The notes below the pieces were generated by a model. The model had not been told where the DNA came from, ran no database searches, and saw nothing but the letters and a program-made list of their open reading frames with translations. A stretch of 45,036 nucleotides of DNA from Thermoleophilia bacterium (GTDB lineage Bacteria; Actinomycetota; Thermoleophilia; Gaiellales; Gaiellaceae), in NCBI GenBank assembly GCA_020845695.1, contig JADLFG010000074.1, positions 1 to 45,036 on the forward strand, in the 5' to 3' direction. Each line of letters begins with the position of its first letter. Position 1 is the stretch's first letter. Positions 15,748-23,838 of this stretch are shown piece after piece. A program made the translations under genes and the position numbers.

Positions 15748-17291
15748 CCGCCCTCCGCGTAGCGGCTCGGCGGCGCCTCGCCGGCCAGCGCGTAGGCCTG
15801 CGCGGCCAGGTAGGCGACGAGGCCGGCCGACGTCACGTCGAGCGGCGAGTCGTTGACGACGAGGGAGACGAGCGTCGCCGCCGCGAGCGCCAGGGGTAGC
15901 GCGCGCCTGGCGCGGGTTGTTCCGGAGAGCGCCAGCCTCGACGCCAGCGCGACGATCAGCGCCGTGCCCGCGGCGACGAGCGCGAACAGCCACCAGTGCT
16001 CCGTCGCGCGCTCCCACGCGAGCACGGCTCGGTCGCGGAGGTCGGCCGCGAGCCCGTCGGGGCCGCCGCCGACCGCGTCCGTGAGATGGCTCGACGGCCC
16101 CGTTGCAGCGTCGATCGCGACGAGCGCCGCCACCGCCGCCACCGCCAGCCCGGCGACCACGAGCGCGGCCCGGCGCCGCTCCCGGGCCAGCTCCAGCTCG
16201 AGCACGGCGAGCCCGGCGACGAGCGCGATCGCGGTGCCCCCGTCGGCGCCGAAACGGCTACCCGCGATCAGGACGAGCGAGCCGGCCGCGAGCGCGCCGG
16301 CGGCGGCCCAGCCGAGCGCGATCCGGGCGAGCGCGGCGCCGACGAGCGCCGGCACGAGCAGGAGCGCCGAGAGCAGGTTCGAGAGGCCGAAGAAGCGCGA
16401 GTTCTGCGAGGGCCCGAGCGGCGACAGTGCCACCGCCGGCCCGTCGACCCCGAACGCGGCCAGGTACGCGAGCACGACCGCGCCGAACGCGACCGCGAGC
16501 CCGAACGGCGAGCGGAGCCGCCGCGCCGCGAGCCAGGCGACCGGCCCGGTGGCGATCCCGAAGGCGGCGAGCACGAGCCACGGCTCGCTCACCCCGGCCA
16601 GGCCGAGCCCGAGGTTCGCCGCCAGGACGCCCGCGAACCCGAGCAGCGCGGCCGCGGGCGAGAGGATCGCGAGGGCGAGGATGACGAGGCCCGCCAGCAG
16701 CGCGGCGAGCGGCCGGGCGGTCGAGTTGTCGCGGATCCGCTCGTCCAGCTCGAGCGCGTGAGCGGCCGCGCCGGGGTCGGGAGCCCAGCCGAGCTTCCCT
16801 TCCTCGCCGAGCGCGGTCGGCGCCACGTCGACGATCGAGACGAGCCCCGGGATGCGCGTCGACCCCGACGTGAGCAGACCCTCGAAGCCGTCGCCGAGCA
16901 CGGCGATCGGGTAGCGGGCCTCGTGCGACTGGTCGCCGCCGGCCGGCACCGAGAGCACGATCGCCGGCCCCACGACGGGCGGCTCCGCCGCGGTCTCGTA
17001 CTCGATCAGGACGGGCCCGGAGGGCAGTCCGCCACGGAGCGAGTTGCGCACCTCGCCGCGAGCCAGCGCCGCCAGCGCCGACTCCTCGCTCACCCGCGGG
17101 CCGGCGCCCGGCACGAGCAGACCGACCGCGCCCGCGGGGGCGAGGCGCTCGAGGTCGGACAGCTCGAGCCCCTCGACGACGACGACGGGGATCGGCTGCC
17201 CGGCGGTGGCTGCCGGGCCGGCGAGGGCGGCCACGAGCGCGACGGCAGCGAGGGCCGTCCGGGCCAGGAGGGAAGCACGGCGTCCCCGCAT
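15744..17291 (-). CDS. Polytopic membrane protein with N-terminal phosphatase-like ectodomain, unknown function
   Basis: The 515-residue protein has a signal-like helix (residues ~9-30), an extracytoplasmic domain of about 160 residues and then ten or more transmembrane helices. The ectodomain has alkaline-phosphatase-superfamily flavour (PVVVVEGLELSDLERL, GAVGLLVPGAG, RIPGLVSIVDVAPTAL), but the nucleophile and most metal ligands are not evident, so it is probably a degenerate fold. The membrane part has one noteworthy polar loop (SPLGPSQNSRFFGLSN) between helices. I do not know a characterised homologue. ATG 17291 is clear. It is divergent from rlmD and overlaps yjbQ at the stop. Confidence 0.7.
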   Translation of the reverse strand: MRGRRASLLARTALAAVALVAALAGPAATAGQPIPVVVVEGLELSDLERLAPAGAVGLLVPGAGPRVSEESALAALARGEVRNSLRGGLPSGPVLIEYETAAEPPVVGPAIVLSVPAGGDQSHEARYPIAVLGDGFEGLLTSGSTRIPGLVSIVDVAPTALGEEGKLGWAPDPGAAAHALELDERIRDNSTARPLAALLAGLVILALAILSPAAALLGFAGVLAANLGLGLAGVSEPWLVLAAFGIATGPVAWLAARRLRSPFGLAVAFGAVVLAYLAAFGVDGPAVALSPLGPSQNSRFFGLSNLLSALLLVPALVGAALARIALGWAAAGALAAGSLVLIAGSRFGADGGTAIALVAGLAVLELELARERRRAALVVAGLAVAAVAALVAIDAATGPSSHLTDAVGGGPDGLAADLRDRAVLAWERATEHWWLFALVAAGTALIVALASRLALSGTTRARRALPLALAAATLVSLVVNDSPLDVTSAGLVAYLAAQAYALAGEAPPSRYAEGG

Positions 17292-17331
17292 GGTCAGCCT
17301 CCGGCTGCAACGCTAGTCGAAACCCGGCCGG

Positions 17332-17337
17332 TAGGAT
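17332..17337 (+). promoter_or_regulatory. -10 hexamer of a leaderless rlmD transcript
   Basis: TAGGAT lies 7 bases before GTG 17345, and there is no ribosome site. The spacing places the start of transcription at the start codon. Confidence 0.45.
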
Positions 17338-17344
17338 CCCGGCC

Positions 17345-18715
17345 GTGGCAGCCCCCGTCGCGAAGGGCGAGGAGCTCGAGCTCCGGATCGACTCGCTCGC
17401 GTACGGCGGGAATGGCGTGGCGCGCCTGGACGGCTTCGTCGTCTTCGTCCGCCGTGGGCTGCCCGGCGACACGGTGCGGGCGCGGGTGACGAAGGTGAAG
17501 GGGGGCTACGCCGAGGCCGTCGCGCTCGACGTCGTCGAGCGGGGGGCGTCCAGGGCCGAGCCGGCCTGCGCTCACTTCGGAGCCTGCGGCGGCTGCCGCT
17601 TCCAGGATCTCGCCTACGAGGCGCAGGTCCGGGAGAAGGAGCGGCAGGTGCGCGACGCGCTCGAGCGGCTCGGGGGCATCACCGGCTTCGAGCTCGAGCC
17701 GATCCTTCCCGCCCGCTCGACGTACGGCTACCGCAACAAGCTCGAGTACTCGTTCACGGAGACGCCGGCCGGACCGGGTCTCGGCTTCCACCGGGCCGGC
17801 CGCTGGGACGAGGTGCTCGAGCTCGAGCGCTGCTGGCTCACCACCGACCTCGGTAACGAGATCCGCGCGGCCGTCCGGGACTGGGCCCGTGCCGAGGGGC
17901 TGCCCGCCTACGGGCAGGCATCCGGGGAGGGCTACCTGCGCCACCTCGTCGTGCGCGAGGGCCGCAACACCGCCCAGGCGCTCGCGGTCCTCGTGACGGC
18001 GCCCGGCGAGCTTCGCGGTGCGGGGGCGCTGGTCGAGTCGCTCCGGCGCTTCCCCGAGGTGCGGGGGATCCACTGGGCGGTCAACGACCGGCCCGCCGAG
18101 GTGACGAACCTGCCGACCCGCGTGCTCTGGGGCGAAGACGCGATCGAGGAGGAGCTGCTCGGGCTGCGCTTCCGCGTCCGCCCGAACGCGTTCCTCCAGA
18201 CCAACACGGAGATGTGCGAGCGCCTCTACGGGATCGCGCTCGAGTACGCGGCCCTGACGGGGGAGGAGACCGTCTACGACCTCTACTGCGGCATCGGCAC
18301 GATCGGGCTCGCGCTCGCGCGGGAGACACTGACGGTGTGGGGGATCGAGGTCTCCGAGGAGTCCGTCGCCTGCGCGGTCGAGAACGCGCAGCGAAACGGG
18401 CTCGCGAACGCGGCGTTCTTCGCGGGCGAGGTCGGCGCCGACCTCGCGGAGCTGCGCGACCGCTCCGGTCCGCCCGACCTCGTCGTCGTCGATCCGCCCA
18501 GAGCGGGCCTCTCCGGGAAGGCGTTGCGGGGGATCGCCCGGCTCGAGGCGCCGAGGCTCGTCTACGTCTCCTGCAACCCGACCACTCTCGCCGGCAACGC
18601 GAAGGAGCTCTGCGCCGACGCCGGCTACCGGCTCGTCAGGGCGCGGCCCGTGGACATGTTCCCCCACACGCCGCACGTCGAGACGGTCGCGCTGTTCACG
18701 CGCGACGTGATCTGA
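17345..18715 (+). CDS. rlmD: 23S rRNA m5U methyltransferase, RlmD/TrmA family
   Basis: The 456-residue protein contains an N-terminal TRAM RNA-binding domain (residues ~6-60), a [4Fe-4S] cluster site with CAHFGACGGC followed by another Cys, and a C-terminal SAM methyltransferase domain: YDLYCGIGTIGLALA, VVDPPRAGL, and the catalytic Cys in YVSCNPTTLAGN followed by DMFPHTPHVE. It forms 5-methyluridine in rRNA or tRNA; Gram-positive members modify 23S U747 and/or U1939, and I cannot tell which here. GTG 17345 is leaderless-type. The 3' end overlaps the convergent membrane-protein gene by 20 bases. Confidence 0.88.
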   Translation: MAAPVAKGEELELRIDSLAYGGNGVARLDGFVVFVRRGLPGDTVRARVTKVKGGYAEAVALDVVERGASRAEPACAHFGACGGCRFQDLAYEAQVREKERQVRDALERLGGITGFELEPILPARSTYGYRNKLEYSFTETPAGPGLGFHRAGRWDEVLELERCWLTTDLGNEIRAAVRDWARAEGLPAYGQASGEGYLRHLVVREGRNTAQALAVLVTAPGELRGAGALVESLRRFPEVRGIHWAVNDRPAEVTNLPTRVLWGEDAIEEELLGLRFRVRPNAFLQTNTEMCERLYGIALEYAALTGEETVYDLYCGIGTIGLALARETLTVWGIEVSEESVACAVENAQRNGLANAAFFAGEVGADLAELRDRSGPPDLVVVDPPRAGLSGKALRGIARLEAPRLVYVSCNPTTLAGNAKELCADAGYRLVRARPVDMFPHTPHVETVALFTRDVI

Positions 18716-19673
18716 GGCGCCGCCAGAGCAGATCGGCGTTCGGGAGCACGAACCCGGCCGCGAGCAGCGGCAGGGCCGGAAACCCGGAGCTGTCGAAGCC
18801 CACGGTCAACGCCAGCGTCAGGCCGAACGAGAGCGTGCAGGCCGCCCAGGTCAGGTTCCGGCGGAGCTCGAACCGGTCGGCGGCGCCGAGGAAGAGCGCG
18901 AAGAAGAGCACGTCCGGGAGGCCGAGCCGGGCGAGCGTGTCCTCGCCGGGAACCGGGAAGGCGACGCTGAGACGGTCGAAGATCCCCGGCTCCCGCTCGA
19001 GGATGACGCTGGTCGGCCCGCTCGCGACCGAGTAGATGTCGACGGGCACGATCAGCAGGGCGACCAGCACGACCCAGCTCGCCTGCTCGAAGAAGCGTAG
19101 GAAGAACCAGCCGAGCGCGGTGAGGGCCGCCAGCTTGACGAAGCTGGCGGCGATCCCGAGCGCGGCGAGCTCGAGCAGCGCCGCCAGGCTCGCGAGCCCG
19201 AGCGCGGCCCACGGCAGCGCTCGGGACGTGCGCCACGGGAGGGCGAGGCGGACGAGCGCGAAGGTCGCCGGGATCACGAGCAGGGAGACGATCGCGACGT
19301 CGGCCCAGGTGCCGGCGTCCGGGAGCCTGCTCGCGAGTGCGTGGTAGGCGCCGAGTGCCGCCGCGACCGCCGCGAACGCGAGCACGCTCGCCCGGTGCCG
19401 GTGGGCCCGGGCGGCCAGCGTGGGGATCGCGAGCGAGAGCGGTAGCGTGTTCTCCTCGGTGTCCTCCTCGAGGATGGACGGGAGCGGCGGCGCGACGAGG
19501 GAGGCGGCGGCGGCGCTCGCGAGCGGAGCCGGCACGGTCGCGCGATCCGGGGGCGGGGGCGGCAGCGGCCCGGGGGCCCGGCGGCGCTGGCGGGCCGCCA
19601 ACAGGAAGGCCGCGGCGAGGAGCCCGAAGCTCGCGAGCCAGGCGGCGCGCCTCAGGGTGGGGCGTCCGGCCAC
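18696..19673 (-). CDS. Nine-helix membrane protein with presenilin/SPP-like motifs (candidate intramembrane aspartyl protease)
   Basis: The 325-residue protein has nine predicted membrane segments: ~8-27, then a Pro-rich soluble stretch to ~93, then ~95-117, 121-144, 151-175, 177-197, 198-219, 251-268, 273-293 and 299-317. Helix 6 contains VPVDIYSV (Asp212), helix 7 starts GLPDVLFF (Asp254) and helix 9 starts FPALPLL (residues 298-304). This matches the presenilin/signal-peptide-peptidase plan of YD in TM6, GxGD in TM7 and PAL in TM9, except that the Gly before the second Asp is Pro. Proteins of this plan cleave transmembrane helices. No alignment was run, so the assignment is motif-based. 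ATG 19673 is the start; the gene precedes nothing else in its strand direction and overlaps rlmD. Confidence 0.6.
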   Translation of the reverse strand: MAGRPTLRRAAWLASFGLLAAAFLLAARQRRRAPGPLPPPPPDRATVPAPLASAAAASLVAPPLPSILEEDTEENTLPLSLAIPTLAARAHRHRASVLAFAAVAAALGAYHALASRLPDAGTWADVAIVSLLVIPATFALVRLALPWRTSRALPWAALGLASLAALLELAALGIAASFVKLAALTALGWFFLRFFEQASWVVLVALLIVPVDIYSVASGPTSVILEREPGIFDRLSVAFPVPGEDTLARLGLPDVLFFALFLGAADRFELRRNLTWAACTLSFGLTLALTVGFDSSGFPALPLLAAGFVLPNADLLWRRLRSRRA

Positions 19674-19686
19674 CCGGAGCCCCCGC

Positions 19687-20271
19687 TCAGTACGGCGGCA
19701 GCTCGGACCACCAGGGACCGAGCGCTTTGAAGGCGTTCCAGAACGCGCGCTTCGCGGACTGCTCGTCGAGGGAGGCGTCGATGTCCGGGGTCACGAGCGC
19801 CCGGATCGTCGGGGTCAGCTCCTGGAGCTCGCCGGCGCGATCGTCGAGCTCGCGGGCGAGCGGGAAGCGCAGCTCGTTCAGGAACTGGCGCGCGTCCTCG
19901 CCCATCACGACCGCGAGCTTCGGCTGGACGATATGCAGCTCCCGGGTCAGGAACGCGCGCGCCTCGTCCTCGGGCTCGCCGACGTACTTGATGCAGTTCG
20001 TGCCGTAGATGGCCATCGGATCGACGCCGAGCCGCTGCACCGACTTGAGCACGGCCTGGCCCGCCCGCCCGAAGAACGCGACCCCCTCGTGCAGCTCCGG
20101 CGCCTGCGGCCCGTACTTGAGCAGGAGCACGTCCGCGAGCGGGTGGCCCGAGCCGACCACCACCGGCCGGTCCGCGCCGGCGGCCCTGGCGAGGTCTGCA
20201 CCGAGGTCGTTGATCTCGGCGATCGCCTTCCGCAGGTACCGGTCGGAGATGTCGTTGGTGGCCACGGGCAC
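19687..20271 (-). CDS. Uracil-DNA glycosylase superfamily protein, divergent
   Basis: The protein of about 194 residues has the UDG-fold pattern: ADVLLLKYGPQAPELHEGVAFFGRAGQAVL, YGTNCIKYV, and HIVQPKLAVVMGEDARQFLNEL. The FFGRAGQ helix is typical of family 4. The catalytic-loop motif GEAPG is replaced by KYGPQA, and the four cluster cysteines of family 4 are missing, so base-excision activity is doubtful. GTG 20271 avoids overlap with the upstream gene; an ATG at 20358 is also in frame but the extra sequence looks non-coding. It lies 39 bases downstream of the glycosyltransferase-PHP gene on the same strand and is probably co-transcribed. Confidence 0.65.
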   Translation of the reverse strand: MPVATNDISDRYLRKAIAEINDLGADLARAAGADRPVVVGSGHPLADVLLLKYGPQAPELHEGVAFFGRAGQAVLKSVQRLGVDPMAIYGTNCIKYVGEPEDEARAFLTRELHIVQPKLAVVMGEDARQFLNELRFPLARELDDRAGELQELTPTIRALVTPDIDASLDEQSAKRAFWNAFKALGPWWSELPPY

Positions 20272-20309
20272 GGACGCTGCGGTTGAGTTCGGCCCGGCGG
20301 CGGCCGTTC

Positions 20310-22067
20310 CTACCGGGTCGCCGCCCGCGCGCGCCGCTCGCGCGCCTGCGCCACCCATTTGAGACTCTGGAGGTAGAGCAGCGGCTTCGGGCGCCGTACG
20401 ATCTGCGCCGAGCGGAGGCTGAGCAGGAACTCCTCGGGCGTCTCGAACGCGCGCATCCGCAGCGCTCCCGTGCCGACACCCTGGAGCACGTGAGCGTCGG
20501 AGCCGGCGCCCATGAGCAGGTTGTACTTGCGGGCGAAGCGCAGCGCCTCGTCGTTGAAGCCCTCGAAGTAGAGACGGGCGTTGTGGACCTCGAGCACGTC
20601 GAGCTCGGCGAGGTGGCGGTGGAGCGTGGGCGGGTCCGGGATCGCGTGCAGCCGGTCGAACGGGTGCGGCAGGTAGACGAGCCCGCCCTGCTCGCGGATC
20701 GCGGCGATCGTCTCCGCCATCGACATCCCGCGCGGGATCTCACGCTCGAGGAACAGCCCGATCACCTCGCCCTGCCGGTCGGTCTTCACCTCCTCGCCCG
20801 GAATCACCCGCAGCGGGCGACCGCGGGCGAGCTCAACCGCCTCGAGCGCCCCCGCGATCGCGTTGTGGTCGGTGACCGCGATCGCCCCGAGGCCGGCGAC
20901 CTCCGCGTAGTCGAGCAGGTCGGCGACGGCAACCGAGCAGTCGTGGGAGTGCTCCGTGTGCGTGTGCAGGTCGGCGAGGATCCACTCCCGGTCGGCGAGG
21001 GGATCCTCGGGGGCCCTGCCGCGGCGGCGGCGCTGCAGCGAGCCGTAGAGCCGGTCGAGCTCGGTGCCGAGCGCTCCGAGGCCGTCGCGGAGGGCGAGCT
21101 CGCGGGCGGCGGCGGCCTGGGCGGCCCGGTACGCGTCATCCTCGGCGAGCCGGGCCATCGCGGCGGCGACGAGCTCGGGCTGCTCGAGCCGTCCCGGCGG
21201 CTCGACGAGCGGGACGCCGCACGCGAGCGCCTCGAGCCGCAGGCGCCGGGATCCGTTCGCGGGGACGAAGCCCGCCGCCCCGCGCAGGAGCTCGGCCCGC
21301 GCGGCCGCGTCGCGGGCGCGTGAGACCGCGACTCGCGGCCGCAGCTCGCCGGGAACGTACGGGCCGCCGACGAGCGGGCGGGCCTTGACGACGACGACCT
21401 CCCAGCCGGGCAGCGCCCGCAACCCGCGAATCGCGGCGCGGGCGAGCGACCGTGCCTCCGGGTCCCACTCGAGCACGAAGCTGCGGCGGCCCTCCGCCGG
21501 CTGGAAGAGCTCGGTGTCGACGCCGGCGGGGAGGAGGCGGTACTCGCCCGGAAAACGCTCGGCGGCCGCGCCCGCGGTGTCGCGGTCGAGTGCGGTCAGG
21601 GCGTCGATCCGCGCGAGCAGCTTCGCCCGTTGCGCCTTCGCGGGCGGGTAGCCGAGCCGCTCGGCGGAGTGGAAGGTCGCCACGGCAAGCGCGTGCGTCT
21701 CGCGCAGCGCGAGCGAGGAGAGCCCGACCACGCCGGGCTCGTGCGCGTGGACGACGTCGAAGCCGCCGCGCACGAGGGCGAGGCGGAGGTTCGCGCGCAT
21801 GCCGACCGGGACGGGCAGCGGTCCACCGCGCCCGGGGGCGAGCGCCGGCCCGAGCGCGACGAGACCCGTGAGCGGCGTCCCGTCTCGCTCGAGGTGGCGG
21901 AGCGCGCGGCGTCCGGCCGCGAGCTCGTGCGCGCGGTTCGAGGGGGCGAGGACGCAGACGTCGTGGCCCCGGGCGCGCAGCGCGGCCGCTGCGGCCGCGA
22001 CGTGATCGTTGACCTCGCTCGGCTGCGACCAGGCAAACGGCGTCACCAGGCAGATGCGCAGGCCCAT
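20310..22067 (-). CDS. Glycosyltransferase (GT-B, GT4-like) fused to PHP phosphoesterase domain
   Basis: The 585-residue protein has two parts. Residues 1-~345 form a GT-B glycosyltransferase: MGLRICLVTPFAWSQPSEVN, FDVVHAHEPG, a hinge with LLPAGVDTELF, and a C-terminal Rossmann with RLRLEALACGVPLVEP replacing the usual SxxEGxGxxxLEAMA, so the donor site is somewhat degenerate. Residues ~360-560 form a PHP domain with its full metal set: DLHTHTEHSHD (366-376), VTDHN (398-402), GEEV, LPHPFD and GSDAH (522-526). The substrates are unknown; the PHP part could remove a phosphate or be a metal-dependent esterase acting on the glycosylation product. ATG 22067 follows TAGAAT (22079-22074) by 6 bases, a leaderless signature. 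Confidence 0.82.
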   Translation of the reverse strand: MGLRICLVTPFAWSQPSEVNDHVAAAAAALRARGHDVCVLAPSNRAHELAAGRRALRHLERDGTPLTGLVALGPALAPGRGGPLPVPVGMRANLRLALVRGGFDVVHAHEPGVVGLSSLALRETHALAVATFHSAERLGYPPAKAQRAKLLARIDALTALDRDTAGAAAERFPGEYRLLPAGVDTELFQPAEGRRSFVLEWDPEARSLARAAIRGLRALPGWEVVVVKARPLVGGPYVPGELRPRVAVSRARDAAARAELLRGAAGFVPANGSRRLRLEALACGVPLVEPPGRLEQPELVAAAMARLAEDDAYRAAQAAAARELALRDGLGALGTELDRLYGSLQRRRRGRAPEDPLADREWILADLHTHTEHSHDCSVAVADLLDYAEVAGLGAIAVTDHNAIAGALEAVELARGRPLRVIPGEEVKTDRQGEVIGLFLEREIPRGMSMAETIAAIREQGGLVYLPHPFDRLHAIPDPPTLHRHLAELDVLEVHNARLYFEGFNDEALRFARKYNLLMGAGSDAHVLQGVGTGALRMRAFETPEEFLLSLRSAQIVRRPKPLLYLQSLKWVAQARERRARAATR

Positions 22068-22101
22068 GGGACGATTCTAGTCCCGGCCGGGTGGAGCCCG
22101 G

Positions 22102-22860
22102 TCAGCCGCGCAGCTCGTCGAGCGGTGCGCGGAAGCCCGCGAGGATCAGGGCGGTGTCGACCGAGAGGCCGACCAGGCGAACGCCCAGGTCGAGCCAGCG
22201 GCGCGCGGCGGCCGCGGTCGGCGCGAACACCGCGGTGGCGACGCCGCGCTCGCGCCCCCGCTCGACGAGGTCGCGGACGGCCTCGATCACGGCCGGATGC
22301 TCCGGCTGCCCGCCGTAGCCGAGCGAGAACGACAGGTCGAGGGGGCCGACGAAGATCCCGTCGAGACCGGGAGTGGCGAGAATCGAGTCGACGGCCTCGA
22401 CGCCGGCTCGGCCCTCCACCATCGCGAGGCACGCGCAACGCTCGTTCGAGCGAGCGTAGAAGGCCGGGTCGCCGAGGAAGCCCGCGGCTCGGACGTAGGG
22501 GTTGGCGCCCCGGCGGCCCTCCGGCGCGAAGCGGGTCGCGGCGACCGCCTCGGCCGCGGCGGCCGCCGAGGAGACGTGCGGGACGAGCACGCCGTCGGCG
22601 CCCACGTCGAGCGCCGCCTCAATCTGCTTTGCCCGGCACTCGGGCACGCGCACGATGCAGGTGAGCCCGGCCCCCCGGGCGGCCGCGACCAGCGGGGGGA
22701 GGGTATCGACCGAGATCGGCCCGTGCTCCTGGTCGAGGACGATCGCGTCGTAGCCGGCAGCCGCGGCCAGCTCGACGATCTCGATCCGGGGGACGATCAC
22801 GAGGGTCGCGATCAGGGCCGGGCCCGCGCCGTGCAGGCGCTCGCGCAGGTTGGGGCTCAT
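22102..22860 (-). CDS. HpcH/HpaI-type class II aldolase
   Basis: The 252-residue TIM-barrel protein has the family landmarks: VLDQEHGPIS (DxEHGP), VRVPECRAKQIEAALDVGADGVLVPHV, the metal-binding Glu in CLAMVEGRAGVEAVD, and FVGPLDLSFSLG (GPxDLS). Members are metal-dependent aldolases cleaving 4-hydroxy-2-oxo acids such as 2-keto-3-deoxy-L-rhamnonate or 4-hydroxy-2-oxoheptanedioate to pyruvate and an aldehyde. The physiological substrate is not deducible. Some of this family have changed roles, but all active-site residues visible here are intact. ATG 22860 lies 9 bases after TAGCCT (22875-22870). Confidence 0.85.
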   Translation of the reverse strand: MSPNLRERLHGAGPALIATLVIVPRIEIVELAAAAGYDAIVLDQEHGPISVDTLPPLVAAARGAGLTCIVRVPECRAKQIEAALDVGADGVLVPHVSSAAAAAEAVAATRFAPEGRRGANPYVRAAGFLGDPAFYARSNERCACLAMVEGRAGVEAVDSILATPGLDGIFVGPLDLSFSLGYGGQPEHPAVIEAVRDLVERGRERGVATAVFAPTAAAARRWLDLGVRLVGLSVDTALILAGFRAPLDELRG

Positions 22861-22950
22861 GGCCGGGCGAGGCTAGCAGGCCCGACGATGGCGTGCCGGG
22901 GCCGGGCGGTTACCGTCGCGCCCGCCGCCGGTTCGGGGTAGAACTGCCGG

Positions 22951-23793
22951 ATGGTCGCCGTGCTGATGGCGCTCGGGACCGCCGTGCTGTGGGGTGCGGC
23001 GGACTTTCTCGGCGGTCTCAAGAGCCGGGCCGCGAGCACGGCCGCGGTCGTCGGGTACTCGCAGCTCGCGGGGCTCGTGCCGGTGGCCGTCCTCGTGGTC
23101 GCCACGCGGGCGGCCCCGCCCGGCGGCCGGGCGCTCTTGCTCGGGGTCGCCTCCGGCGTGATCAGCGCGATCGGTCTGAGCGCGCTCTACCGGGCGCTCG
23201 CGGTCGGCGCCATGAGCATCGTCGCCCCGATCGGGGCGGCGGGCGCGCTCGTTCCGATCGCGGTCGGGCTCGGCCGGGGCGAGCAGCCGACCTGGGTGCA
23301 GGGGGGCGGTATGTTCCTCATCCTCGCGGGCGTCGCGTTCGCTTCCGGCGAGCCGGGGCGGGAGCGGAGGGTGACGGTGGCGAGCGGAGTCGGGCTCGCG
23401 ATCGCGAGCGCGCTTTGCGTCGGGCTCTTCTACGTCGCCTTTGCCGCCGCGAGCGAGGAGAGTGTGCGCTGGGCGGTCCTGACGCAGCGGCTGACGATCG
23501 TGACGCTCGTCGTGCCGATCGCGCTCGTGGCGTGGCGGCGCGGCCGGCTCGTCGCCACCCGCCGCGACCTGCCCGCGATCGCGGTCATCGGGCTCCTGGA
23601 CATGGGCGCGCTCGCGCTGCTCTCCGAGGCGACGACCCGCGGCATGCTCGGGGTGGTATCGGTGATCGCCTCCCTCTACCCGGTCACGACGGTGGTGCTC
23701 GCGCACCTGCTCCTGGGCGAGCGGATCGCGGTCTGGCAGCGAGCTGGAGTCGTCGGCGCGTTCGCGGGGGTTGCCCTGGTGACGGCGGGTTGA
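22951..23793 (+). CDS. EamA/DMT-superfamily transporter
   Basis: The 280-residue protein has ten predicted helices in two EamA repeats (starting LWGAADFLGGLKSRAA and GLAIASALCVGLFYVAF), with the typical ASLYPVTTVVLAHLLLGERI near the C terminus. DMT family members export amino acids, nucleosides or other metabolites; nothing here fixes the substrate. ATG 22951 follows TAGAAC (22939-22944) by 6 bases and has no ribosome site, so it is likely leaderless. It is divergent from the aldolase gene and convergent with ino1. Confidence 0.85.
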   Translation: MVAVLMALGTAVLWGAADFLGGLKSRAASTAAVVGYSQLAGLVPVAVLVVATRAAPPGGRALLLGVASGVISAIGLSALYRALAVGAMSIVAPIGAAGALVPIAVGLGRGEQPTWVQGGGMFLILAGVAFASGEPGRERRVTVASGVGLAIASALCVGLFYVAFAAASEESVRWAVLTQRLTIVTLVVPIALVAWRRGRLVATRRDLPAIAVIGLLDMGALALLSEATTRGMLGVVSVIASLYPVTTVVLAHLLLGERIAVWQRAGVVGAFAGVALVTAG

Positions 23794-23795
23794 GC

Positions 23796-23828
23796 GGCGC
23801 GCCGGCCCGCGGGCGGGGCCGGCGCGCC
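23796..23828. terminator. Strong bidirectional hairpin between eamA and ino1
   Basis: GGCGCGCCGGCCC (23796-23808) and GGGCCGGCGCGCC (23816-23828) are perfect 13-base complements with a 7-base loop, placed exactly between two convergent stop codons. No T run follows on either strand. Confidence 0.7.
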
Positions 23829-23838
23829 CCCGGCCTGG

